64,000 nt of DNA from Flavobacterium sp. SUN046 (GTDB taxonomy: Bacteria; Bacteroidota; Bacteroidia; Flavobacteriales; Flavobacteriaceae), in assembly GCF_028867965.1 (NCBI RefSeq), contig NZ_JAPQNT010000001.1, positions 572,163 through 636,162 on the forward strand, given 5' to 3'. A program made the translations under genes and the position numbers. The notes beneath the pieces are model-generated. The model had not been told where the DNA came from and did not search any database. It worked only from the letters and a program-made list of their open reading frames with translations. The number at the start of each line of letters is the position of its first letter. The first letter of the stretch is position 1. Positions 25,537-33,773 of the stretch are shown here, in pieces.

Positions 25537-25544
25537 TACTTTTG
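25537..25544 (+). promoter_or_regulatory. -7 promoter element of the OmpH/Skp-like gene
   Basis: TACTTTTG, 29 bases before the ATG at 25574. The rest of the 234-base gap (25340-25573) shows no gene. Confidence 0.58.
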
Positions 25545-25573
25545 GCAAAATTTAAAAATTACAAATAACACTA

Positions 25574-26149
25574 ATGAAAAAAATAATCGCAATTCTTGCA
25601 CTTTCGGCTTCAATTATTTCTTGTAACCAAACTACAACAGCAAAAGATTTTAAAACTGCTTATATAGATACTAATAAATTATTAGATGAATCAACAGAGG
25701 CTAAAGATTTAAAATCAAAATACGAAGCAATCGCCGATGAAAAAGACAGTCAAATTAAAGTTGAAGTTGATAAATTAGAAGCAGACAAAGCTTCATTTGA
25801 GTCAAATGCTAAGAAAAATGGTCAAGCTTGGGCACAACAAAAATATGGTGAAATTCAGCAAAGACAGCAGCAAATTCAATATGCTCAACAAGGTGTTTTA
25901 CAACAAATTCAAGGGCAACACGGTGCTGAAATGGACACTCTAGTAATTAAATATAAAAAAATATTTAAAGAATACGGTAAAGAAAAAGGATATGATTATG
26001 TGTTTGGAACAGGTGAAGCAGCTACTGTTTTATATTCTAAAGATCAATATGATATTACTAAAGATCTTATCAAAATAGTGAATGATAAATACAAATCTGA
26101 AGCTAAAAAAGAAGAAAAATCAGCCGATAAAAAAGAAGCTAAAAAATAA
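25574..26149 (+). CDS. OmpH/Skp-family periplasmic chaperone, lipoprotein form
   Basis: A 191-aa exported protein. The lipobox SIISC puts a lipidated Cys at residue 17, so it is membrane-anchored, unlike soluble E. coli Skp. The mature part has the OmpH/Skp start (FKTAYIDTNKLLDES), a long helical hairpin rich in Gln, Lys and Glu (EIQQRQQQIQYAQQGVLQQI), and the return strand YDYVFGTGEAATVLYSKDQYDIT. The Lys/Glu-rich tail (KKEEKSADKKEAKK) is an extension. Family members hold outer-membrane proteins before insertion by BamA. It is monocistronic, with own promoter and terminator. Confidence 0.86.
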   Translation: MKKIIAILALSASIISCNQTTTAKDFKTAYIDTNKLLDESTEAKDLKSKYEAIADEKDSQIKVEVDKLEADKASFESNAKKNGQAWAQQKYGEIQQRQQQIQYAQQGVLQQIQGQHGAEMDTLVIKYKKIFKEYGKEKGYDYVFGTGEAATVLYSKDQYDITKDLIKIVNDKYKSEAKKEEKSADKKEAKK

Positions 26150-26171
26150 TAGTTTTTAAACTAAGATATAG

Positions 26172-26201
26172 AATGCCTTCCTAATCGAAGGCATTTTTTT
26201 G
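26172..26201 (+). terminator. Terminator after the OmpH/Skp-like gene
   Basis: Stem AATGCCTTC/GAAGGCATT with a 6-base loop and a T run. Confidence 0.9.
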
Positions 26202-26225
26202 TTTGTATATTGAAAGACAATATTT

Positions 26226-26233
26226 TATATTTG
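26226..26233 (+). promoter_or_regulatory. -7 promoter element of the Pif1-like helicase gene
   Basis: TATATTTG, 17 bases before the ATG at 26251. Confidence 0.6.
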
Positions 26234-26250
26234 CTAATTAAATATAAGCC

Positions 26251-28515
26251 ATGGAAAATATATCAGCCGAAGCAAAATACGTTTTGCAATTCATTAACCA
26301 AACCAACCGCTCGGTTTTTCTAACCGGTAAAGCTGGAACCGGAAAAACAACTCTTCTCAAAGAGATAATTAAAACTACACATAAAAATACAGTTGTAGTT
26401 GCGCCCACAGGAATTGCAGCTTTAAATGCTGGTGGCGTTACAATTCATTCAATGTTTCAACTGCCTTTTGGAGGATTTTTGCCCGATAATTCATCACCAC
26501 AATTTACTGATAATTCAAAGTTTGAAAGTCGTGCAACTTTGCGTAGACATTTCAAAATGAGTGGTTTAAAGAAAGCCGTAATTAAAAATATGGAATTGCT
26601 AATTATTGATGAAGTCAGTATGTTGCGATCTGATTTATTGGATGCAATGGATTTTATGATGCAATCTGTTCGTAAAAAAAGCAATCCTTTTGGCGGCGTT
26701 CAAGTACTTTTTATTGGCGATTTGTTGCAACTTCCGCCAGTTGTTCGAGATGAAGAATGGCGCACTTTACGCAATTATTACAAAGGAAAATTCTTTTTTC
26801 ACGCGCATGTAATCGAGCAAAATCCGCCGTTATATATTGAATTATCGAAAATTTTCCGTCAAACTGATGATCGATTTATTTCCATTTTAAATAATTTGCG
26901 AAATAATCAAATTACACAAGTTGATATTCAAAATTTGAATGAATTCGTGCAACCAAATTTTGATTTAAAAGCCAATAAAGGTTACATAACATTAACAACA
27001 CATAATGCAAAGGCAGATTCAATAAATTTTCAATCGATACAAGATTTAGAAGGAAAATCATGGATTTATAAAGCTTCAATTGTAGACGATTTTCCAGATA
27101 AAATTTATCCATTAGAAGAAAAGTTAGAACTTAAAATTGGAGCGCAAATCATGTTTATAAAAAACGATTTGTCGCCAGAAAAGAAATTTTTTAATGGCAA
27201 AATGGGAATTGTAAAATCATTATCAGAAGCCGAAATTTTAATACATTTTCCTGATGAAAATAAAACCATTGAAGTTGAAAAATATGAATGGGAAAATATT
27301 CGCTATTCGATAAATGAAAATACTAAAGAAATTATTGAAGATGTTTTAGGTACGTTCACGCATTATCCGATAAAATTGGCTTGGGCAATAACGGTTCATA
27401 AAAGTCAAGGATTGACATTTGACAAAGCTGCGCTTGATGTTTCGCAAGTTTTTCTGCCTGGACAAGCGTATGTAGCACTTTCGCGTTTACGCTCGTTAAA
27501 TGGCTTAATTTTGCTTTCTCCGTTGCGAATGAATGGCATTTCAAACGATCAAGATGTGATGGATTATTCTAATAATAAAGCTTCGGTTGAAGTATTGGAA
27601 AAATCATTGCATTTAGAAACTAAAAACTTCATTCATAGTTATTTAGTTAACAGTTTCGATTGGATAATTTTAGCGCAAGAATGGCGCAATCATTTGTACA
27701 GTTATAACGAAAAATCAGATGCTTCGGAAAAGACAAAACATTCCATTTGGGCTAAAAATCAAACTGATGAGATTGAAAAACTAATTGAACCTTCAAGAAA
27801 ATTCATTTCACAATTGAATAAATTATTCTCTGAAAATCTTGATTTTCAATATATAAATGAACGAATTCAAGCTGCTTTTAATTACTTTTTACAACCATTA
27901 GACAATTTGGTTTATGAAGTTTTATGGAAAATTGAAGAAGTAAACCGAATTAAAAAAGTAAAAGCTTTTTATGAAGAATTATTGGTTTTAGAAGACTTGC
28001 AAATTAAGGCAGTTTTACGATTAATGAAAGCGAAGTTACTGATGGAAACTGTTGTTAAAGGAGAAACAATTTCGAAAGATAAATTAGATTCACAAGATAT
28101 TAAGCAATACAAAATCAAGAAATTAGAATTAATAAGAGAAAAATTCAAAAGTTTGAATATCACTCTAATTGAAGATGAACTTGATGTTGAACGCTACTCT
28201 AAAACTAAAAAAACCAAAGAAACGAAGAAAGCAACATCGCAAATCACTTATGAATTATGGATTGACAATAATTCGATAGAAGAAATTGCAAATTTGAGAA
28301 AACTAACAGTTGGAACTATTTTAGGACATTTCACAAAACTCATTCAAGATAAAGCAGTTAGCATAAACGATATTTTGCCAGAAGATAAAATTGAAGTTCT
28401 AACAAAAGCGTTTTATGGTTATAAAGAAGAATCTTTAACACCAATGAAAGAACAACTAGGCGATGCTTTTTCTTGGGAAGAATTAAGAATGTTCAAAGCT
28501 AGTTTGAATGTTTAA
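26251..28515 (+). CDS. Pif1-like superfamily 1B DNA helicase with C-terminal HTH
   Basis: A 754-aa helicase, predicted to unwind DNA 5' to 3' using ATP. Walker A is FLTGKAGTGKTTLL (about 23-36), motif Ia VVVAPTGIAALNAGG, Walker B LLIIDEVSMLRSD (about 115), motif III VLFIGDLLQLPPV, and the 2A domain ends in AITVHKSQGLTFDKA and the arginine motif AYVALSRLRSL (about 410). After about residue 440 come a helical region and a C-terminal HTH module (YELWIDNNSIEEIANLRKLT), the HTH_40-like arrangement found in Bacteroidetes Pif1/RecD-like proteins. It converges on the DoxX gene, leaving only 6 bases between them. Confidence 0.92.
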   Translation: MENISAEAKYVLQFINQTNRSVFLTGKAGTGKTTLLKEIIKTTHKNTVVVAPTGIAALNAGGVTIHSMFQLPFGGFLPDNSSPQFTDNSKFESRATLRRHFKMSGLKKAVIKNMELLIIDEVSMLRSDLLDAMDFMMQSVRKKSNPFGGVQVLFIGDLLQLPPVVRDEEWRTLRNYYKGKFFFHAHVIEQNPPLYIELSKIFRQTDDRFISILNNLRNNQITQVDIQNLNEFVQPNFDLKANKGYITLTTHNAKADSINFQSIQDLEGKSWIYKASIVDDFPDKIYPLEEKLELKIGAQIMFIKNDLSPEKKFFNGKMGIVKSLSEAEILIHFPDENKTIEVEKYEWENIRYSINENTKEIIEDVLGTFTHYPIKLAWAITVHKSQGLTFDKAALDVSQVFLPGQAYVALSRLRSLNGLILLSPLRMNGISNDQDVMDYSNNKASVEVLEKSLHLETKNFIHSYLVNSFDWIILAQEWRNHLYSYNEKSDASEKTKHSIWAKNQTDEIEKLIEPSRKFISQLNKLFSENLDFQYINERIQAAFNYFLQPLDNLVYEVLWKIEEVNRIKKVKAFYEELLVLEDLQIKAVLRLMKAKLLMETVVKGETISKDKLDSQDIKQYKIKKLELIREKFKSLNITLIEDELDVERYSKTKKTKETKKATSQITYELWIDNNSIEEIANLRKLTVGTILGHFTKLIQDKAVSINDILPEDKIEVLTKAFYGYKEESLTPMKEQLGDAFSWEELRMFKASLNV

Positions 28516-28521
28516 GAATAT

Positions 28522-28905
28522 TCAACTCAACCAAAAAACACCCAAAATTGCGACAACAAAATATATAGCAATAGTCCTAGCTCCATCAATATCTTTCGCC
28601 AATCGCTGACCAAATAGCATAAAAAGTAATGTAATGCAAGAATAAACTGCACCATAAAAACCAAACATTCTTCCGCCATTAATATACAATTCTACAATTC
28701 CAACAATGCACAAAATTCCGGCAAGCAATTCGAAAAAAACTAAAACTCCTGCAGCAATAGGCACATAGTTTTTTAAAATAGTCTTTTCAAAATGCGGTTT
28801 CATCCATGACATGCTATCATTCCAATGAAAAATTTTTTCGTGTGCCGACATGATAAATGTGATAGCAAGAAAAACCAAAACCAAAACCGAAGCTGTATTG
28901 TTCAT
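28522..28905 (-). CDS. DoxX-like four-helix membrane protein
   Basis: A 127-aa inner-membrane protein with four hydrophobic helices and the DoxX-family pattern (SVLVLVFLAITFIMSAHEKI, then IAAGVLVFFELLAGILCIVG, GAVYSCITLLFMLFG, IAIYFVVAILGVFWL). Roles in the family are poorly known (quinone-linked or redox functions have been proposed). It starts 3 bases after the holB stop and is probably cotranscribed with it, without an obvious functional link. Confidence 0.78.
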   Translation of the reverse strand: MNNTASVLVLVFLAITFIMSAHEKIFHWNDSMSWMKPHFEKTILKNYVPIAAGVLVFFELLAGILCIVGIVELYINGGRMFGFYGAVYSCITLLFMLFGQRLAKDIDGARTIAIYFVVAILGVFWLS

Positions 28906-28908
28906 GAC

Positions 28909-30054
28909 TTAATTTTTATGAATTAAACGTGTTAGTTTTATAGATAAATCGGTTAAAATAATCTTAGCATTTCCATTGCGTTCAATGTGATAGGAAGCAT
29001 CTGAAAGTTCTTTAAAAATCTCGGTAATGTTATTTCCGGTAATAAAAGGTGCAAATTTTTCGAGTTTGAAATCAGAAACCGGCTCTATATAAACTAATTT
29101 TTCTGCTTGATAATTTAGCAATAATGCTTGGCGAAACATTTCAATACAATAGTTCAAAAATTTTTTTTGTGCTTCGCGTCCTAAACTTGCAATTTGTTCA
29201 CTCCAAGAAATTAAATCTTGAATCGCCGCGGCATTTCCTTTGGCTTTAAATGCAGCACGAACCCAATCAACAAACCATCTTTCAAATGGCAATTCATCAT
29301 TGTCTTCATGCAATAAATTCAGTGCTTTGCTGTAATTTCCTTGTGCTTGATGTGCAATTTTAAAAGCCAATTTTTCATCAATATTTTCACGTGAAACCAA
29401 AGCATTTGAAATTACACTTTCTGACAAACCATTAAAATGCAAAACTTGACAACGTGAACGAATGGTTTGAATAATATCTTCTTCATTTTCAGAAATCAAA
29501 ATAAAAACTGTTTTATCAGTTGGTTCTTCAAGAAGTTTTAGTAGTTTATTTGACGCAGCTATATTCATTTTATCTGCCATCCAGATGATCATGATTTTAT
29601 AACTTCCTTCGAGAGATTTTAATGATAATGCTCTTAAAATTTCCTGTGCATCATCAACACGAATTTCGCCTTGCTTGTTTTGAACGCCTAAAACTTTGTA
29701 CCATTCAAACAAACCACCATAAGGATTTTCAACTATAAATTGCCTCCAATCTTGCAAGAAGTCTAGGCTTTTAGGTTTGGTTTTAATTTCATCGGTTGTA
29801 ACAGTTGGATATACAAAATGCAAATCAGGATGCTGTAAATGATTGAACTTTAGGTTACAGGCTTCATTTTCGCCCGAATTTTCAGAACCTTTATTCTGGC
29901 AAACAATGTATTGAGCATAAGCAATTGCCATAGCTAACGTTCCTGTTCCTTCTGGTCCAATAAATAATTGAGCATGCGGAATTCTACCTTGACTTGCGCT
30001 CTTAATCAAGTGATTTTTAATGTGTTCGTGACCAAGTATTTCTGAAAACTGCAT
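28909..30054 (-). CDS. holB: DNA polymerase III delta' subunit
   Basis: A 381-aa clamp-loader subunit of the AAA+ family, part of the tau/gamma-delta-delta' complex that loads the sliding clamp. Start MQFSEILGHEHIKNHLIKS and GRIPHAQLFIGPEGTGTLAMA are typical; the Walker A lysine is absent (TGT in place of GKT), as is usual for delta', which does not hydrolyse ATP. Later motifs include KIMIIWMADKMNIAASNKLLKLLEEP and the SRC motif in TIRSRCQVLHF. The frame opens with TTG at 30060, but ATG 30054 is the family start. It lies 3 bases after a -7 element, suggesting a leaderless mRNA. Confidence 0.93.
   Translation of the reverse strand: MQFSEILGHEHIKNHLIKSASQGRIPHAQLFIGPEGTGTLAMAIAYAQYIVCQNKGSENSGENEACNLKFNHLQHPDLHFVYPTVTTDEIKTKPKSLDFLQDWRQFIVENPYGGLFEWYKVLGVQNKQGEIRVDDAQEILRALSLKSLEGSYKIMIIWMADKMNIAASNKLLKLLEEPTDKTVFILISENEEDIIQTIRSRCQVLHFNGLSESVISNALVSRENIDEKLAFKIAHQAQGNYSKALNLLHEDNDELPFERWFVDWVRAAFKAKGNAAAIQDLISWSEQIASLGREAQKKFLNYCIEMFRQALLLNYQAEKLVYIEPVSDFKLEKFAPFITGNNITEIFKELSDASYHIERNGNAKIILTDLSIKLTRLIHKN
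29383..29398. promoter_or_regulatory. Weak parS-like sequence in holB
   Basis: ATTTTCACGTGAAACC matches the parS consensus in 13 of 16 positions, including TTTCACGTGAAAC. It lies in coding sequence 5 kb from the other three sites, so it may be chance. Confidence 0.35.
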
Positions 30055-30057
30055 AAG

Positions 30058-30065
30058 CAAAGATA
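30058..30065 (-). promoter_or_regulatory. -7 promoter element of holB
   Basis: TATCTTTG on the minus strand, only 3 bases before the ATG at 30054; the transcript would start at or next to the start codon. Confidence 0.55.
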
Positions 30066-30281
30066 ACAGAAAAAAGTTATTAGTGAATAATATTAATCAA
30101 AAAACACCTACGAAAAACACCATAAAATCATATTATAAATAAGAAAAATACTATTTTTTATTTACATTAATACTTTTCAACGATAAAAATAAACACTTTA
30201 ACGATATTTGCTTTAATTTTGAAATGTTAAAATCAAATAGAGTTTAGTTTTTAAAATAGTTATTCTTAAAAACAAATTATC

Positions 30282-32249
30282 ATGAAAACAAAAACCATAA
30301 AATTATCAGGATTTACTTTCGTTTTATTTTCTTGTTTTTCGATTTTATTTGCTCAGCCTTCGGTTCCATTTAAAATGCGATATCAAGGTTTTGTGAGAGG
30401 AGATATGACTGTAATTGCCAATAATATTGTAAACAGAGTTGATTACAACAACAGCTCTAATGAACCTTACTACAATCAAACCAATTCTGCCAAATTAAAT
30501 GATGAATTTAATATGGAATATATTGATATTGATGACGATGAATCAACTTTTTCATCAAGCAGCGCACAGTTATTTTTTGACAAACCAGAAAACAAAAAAA
30601 TCATTTATGCAGGACTTTATTGGTCTGCAACCTACAAGTATAACGCCGGAATTCAAAAAAGTGATGAAAAATTTATCGCTACTGATGCCAACAGAGAATT
30701 TTTTTCTACTATAAAATTGAAACTTCCAAATCAAGAAAACTATATTGATATTTCTGGACAAACAATTTTTGATGGATTAAATCAAAAAGAACTTAAAGAT
30801 TTTGCTCCTTATGCTGTTTATGCCAACATTACTAATTATTTAAAAAATACGCCAAATCCAACCGGAGTTTACACTGTTGCAAATGTTAAAGCTACGCAAG
30901 GCACTTTAATTGGCGGAGTTTCTGCAGGTTGGACTATTTTTGTGGTTTATGAAGACGAAAGCATGACCGGAAAATTTATTACCAGTTATGATGGTTTTAC
31001 AGAAGTTACAGAGAAACCTACAGATATTGTTTTTAACGGATTTAATGCTTTACCAACCGGAAACGTAACTGCCAAATTTGCCTGCGCAATACTTGAAGGC
31101 GATAGCGGTTTAATTGGTGATGAGTTGCTTTTTAGTACAGATGAATATAAGGATTTTACCTCGTTAAATAGTCCAATTAGAAAAACAAATAATTTTTTTA
31201 ATAGCTCAATAACTATTGAAAATCAAAACTTCATGAATAGATTTCCCGATAGTAAAAACACATTAGGATATGATAATTGCTTGTTTACAATTCCAAATCC
31301 AAATAATTCAGTGATTGCTAATAATTCAAATAAAGCAATTCTTAGGTTAAAATCCGAAGGCGATCGATGTTTTATGTTTTTCTCAGCTTTTAATGTTGAC
31401 GTTTCTCCGGCTAATAAATCATCTGAAGCCAATGCCGATTTGACTTCCTCAACAGTTGATAAGGCTATAAAAGTAACAACTAATGATTACACAATTAAAT
31501 TTATTCCAGCTAATAACGATTTTCTTATTGAAGATTACAAAACCACATCATCTTTTAATAGAATAAGCAAAAACACAGAGATAGATTCGAAAAATAAAAT
31601 AATTGAAGTTCAAATTCTATCTGTTGCCAACCAATCATCGGGATATTATTTAATAGCAAATATTTTTAAAACCGAACAAAAAGCACTAGAATTTATTGCT
31701 TACTTAAAATCAAAGAAAATACAAGCTGATTTTTTTAATAATACATTGAACAATTACAAATATGTTTATCTTAAAAAAGTAGACAAGCAAGATGAAGTGA
31801 TTAACTTATTTATGTCAAAATTGAACGATACTTACAGCGAAAGAATGCAGATTTTAGCGCTAAACAAAACCAACAATAATTTAATTGCCGAATCTAAAAA
31901 TCAAAAGGCAATTCCTGAGAAAACTCAAGAAGTTAAAGTAAAAGCACCATTTGAAATTCAAGTTGTTTCCATTCCAGGTGAATCTAAAGGTTATTATTTA
32001 GTAGCCAACGTTTTTTCAGTAAAAGAAAACTCAACCAATTTCATGAGTACATTAAAAAATAAAGGATTAAATCCGAAACTTTTAGTAAATAAATTAAATG
32101 ATTACAAATACGTTTATTTAGAAAAAGTTGAAAACGAGCAAGAAGCCATAAACCTTTATTTATCAAAGATTAATAATAGTTATCAAGATAAAATTTGGAT
32201 TTTATCAATAAATAATAACAGCCAAACAATTACTTCCAATGACGATTAA
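30282..32249 (+). CDS. Large secreted protein with adhesin-like N-terminal region and two SPOR-like repeats
   Basis: A 655-aa exported protein, signal peptide cleaved after about residue 25 (LFAQ). Residues 30-375 resemble the N-terminal region of large flavobacterial surface proteins (IIYAGLYWSATYKY; VANVKATQGTLIGGVSAGWTIFVVYED). The C-terminal 250 residues hold two similar SPOR-like repeats: IIEVQILSVANQSSGYYLIAN (about 445-530) and FEIQVVSIPGESKGYYLVAN (about 560-645), each ending with a NNYKYVYLKKV or NDYKYVYLEKV segment. SPOR domains bind denuded peptidoglycan. I do not recognise a named family for the whole protein. It may link surface structures to the cell wall; this is inference. Confidence 0.7.
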   Translation: MKTKTIKLSGFTFVLFSCFSILFAQPSVPFKMRYQGFVRGDMTVIANNIVNRVDYNNSSNEPYYNQTNSAKLNDEFNMEYIDIDDDESTFSSSSAQLFFDKPENKKIIYAGLYWSATYKYNAGIQKSDEKFIATDANREFFSTIKLKLPNQENYIDISGQTIFDGLNQKELKDFAPYAVYANITNYLKNTPNPTGVYTVANVKATQGTLIGGVSAGWTIFVVYEDESMTGKFITSYDGFTEVTEKPTDIVFNGFNALPTGNVTAKFACAILEGDSGLIGDELLFSTDEYKDFTSLNSPIRKTNNFFNSSITIENQNFMNRFPDSKNTLGYDNCLFTIPNPNNSVIANNSNKAILRLKSEGDRCFMFFSAFNVDVSPANKSSEANADLTSSTVDKAIKVTTNDYTIKFIPANNDFLIEDYKTTSSFNRISKNTEIDSKNKIIEVQILSVANQSSGYYLIANIFKTEQKALEFIAYLKSKKIQADFFNNTLNNYKYVYLKKVDKQDEVINLFMSKLNDTYSERMQILALNKTNNNLIAESKNQKAIPEKTQEVKVKAPFEIQVVSIPGESKGYYLVANVFSVKENSTNFMSTLKNKGLNPKLLVNKLNDYKYVYLEKVENEQEAINLYLSKINNSYQDKIWILSINNNSQTITSNDD

Positions 32250-32391
32250 TTTAATAATTTACGGAATTTATAAATCTATTAAAGAAAGGAGAAACATGTT
32301 TCCGTCTATAATGAACGATATCGAAATTAAAGCCAATGTTTTTGGTAATAAAAGTGTGTTCATGCGCTTAGATGATGAGGATGAAGACTAA
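32239..32391 (+). CDS. Small 50-aa protein, unknown
   Basis: An open frame starting MTINLIIYGIYKSIKERRN, then SIMNDIEIKANVFGNKSVFM and the acidic end RLDDEDED. Its ATG overlaps the end of the SPOR-like gene by 11 bases, implying coupling; an internal ATG at 32296 has a GGAG before it (AAGGAGAAAC). Composition (Ile/Lys/Asn-rich with an acidic tail) is that of a real protein, but I recognise no family and it is short. Confidence 0.45.
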   Translation: MTINLIIYGIYKSIKERRNMFPSIMNDIEIKANVFGNKSVFMRLDDEDED

Positions 32392-32438
32392 CAAAAGTCG
32401 ACTTAGAAGCACTATTTTTTATTAAAATCAAAATTCGT

Positions 32439-32446
32439 TATATTTG
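32439..32446 (+). promoter_or_regulatory. -7 promoter element of pgk
   Basis: TATATTTG, 31 bases before the pgk ATG at 32478. Confidence 0.6.
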
Positions 32447-32477
32447 CAAAATAGTATAAACTAATTCTGTAAATTCA

Positions 32478-33665
32478 ATGAAAACTTTAAACGACTTCAA
32501 TTTCAATAATAAAAAAGCATTAATTAGAGTAGATTTTAATGTTCCACTAGACGAAAATTTTAATGTTACAGATGTAAACAGAATTGAAGCCGCAAAGCCA
32601 ACAATTGATAAAATTCTAGCCGATGGCGGAAGCGTAATCTTAATGTCGCACTTAGGTCGACCTAAAGGAAAAGAAGAGCAATATTCATTAAAACATATAG
32701 TTGACACAACTTCAAAAGTACTTGGAGTTGACGTTATTTTTGCTACAGATTGTCGTGGTGAAGTAGCTCAAAATGCAGCTGCCAATTTACAACCAGGACA
32801 AGTTTTACTCCTAGAAAATTTAAGATTTTATCCTGAAGAAGAAGCTGGTGATGTAGCTTTCGCAAAAGAATTAGCTTCACTTGGAACTATTTATGTGAAT
32901 GATGCTTTTGGTACAGCACACCGTGCACACGCTTCAACAACTATTATTGCACAATTTTTTCCCAACGAAAAATGTTTCGGATTACTTTTAGCTAAAGAAA
33001 TTGAAAGTCTGAACAGAGTTTTAAATAATTCTGTTAAACCAGTAACGGCAGTTCTTGGCGGTTCTAAAGTTTCATCTAAAATAACTGTAATCGAAAATAT
33101 TTTAGACAAAGTTGATCACATGATTCTTGGTGGCGGCATGACGTTTACATTCGTAAAAGCTCTTGGCGGAAAAATTGGCGATTCTATTTGTGAAGACGAC
33201 AAACTAGATTTGGCATTAGAAATTCTTCAAAAAGCTAAAGAAAAAGGTGTTCAAATTCATATTCCTGTTGATGTTGTAGCAGCTAACGCTTTCGCAAATG
33301 ATGCGCAAACTCAAATAGTTGATGTTAGAGAAATTCCTGACGGATGGCAAGGACTTGACGCTGGACCAAAATCTTTAGAAAATTTTAGAAAAGTAATAAT
33401 GGATTCTAAAACCATTCTTTGGAACGGACCATTAGGCGTTTTTGAAATGCCAAATTTTGCTAACGGCACAATTTCTTTAGGCGAGTATATAGCCGAGTCA
33501 ACTGCGCACGGAGCATTTTCTCTAGTTGGTGGTGGCGACTCAGTTGCAGCCGTAAAACAATTCGGATTGGAAGAAAAAATGAGCTACGTTTCTACTGGTG
33601 GCGGAGCAATGCTAGAAATGCTTGAAGGAAGAATTTTACCAGGAATTCAAGCAATTTTAGACTAA
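32478..33665 (+). CDS. pgk: Phosphoglycerate kinase
   Basis: A 395-aa glycolytic enzyme that transfers phosphate from 1,3-bisphosphoglycerate to ADP. Signatures: [19 protein letters not shown] (residues 14-32), the substrate-binding [11 protein letters not shown], the [13 protein letters not shown] stretch, and the nucleotide-binding [12 protein letters not shown] and [17 protein letters not shown]. Length is standard. It carries its own -7 element. The next gene begins 108 bases downstream with its own promoter, so pgk is likely monocistronic. Confidence 0.97.
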   Translation: MKTLNDFNFNNKKALIRVDFNVPLDENFNVTDVNRIEAAKPTIDKILADGGSVILMSHLGRPKGKEEQYSLKHIVDTTSKVLGVDVIFATDCRGEVAQNAAANLQPGQVLLLENLRFYPEEEAGDVAFAKELASLGTIYVNDAFGTAHRAHASTTIIAQFFPNEKCFGLLLAKEIESLNRVLNNSVKPVTAVLGGSKVSSKITVIENILDKVDHMILGGGMTFTFVKALGGKIGDSICEDDKLDLALEILQKAKEKGVQIHIPVDVVAANAFANDAQTQIVDVREIPDGWQGLDAGPKSLENFRKVIMDSKTILWNGPLGVFEMPNFANGTISLGEYIAESTAHGAFSLVGGGDSVAAVKQFGLEEKMSYVSTGGGAMLEMLEGRILPGIQAILD

Positions 33666-33713
33666 TTTGACCACTTTAACAATAATTAAACAATTTAATA
33701 CGTTATATATCAG

Positions 33714-33721
33714 TAAGTTTG
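33714..33721 (+). promoter_or_regulatory. -7 promoter element of the lytic transglycosylase gene
   Basis: TAAGTTTG, 52 bases before the ATG at 33774, leaving a longer leader than its neighbours. Confidence 0.5.
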
Positions 33722-33773
33722 CATTTCTGTGTTTTTTAACAGCAACGTTTTTACTATTGACAAAAAATAAAAT

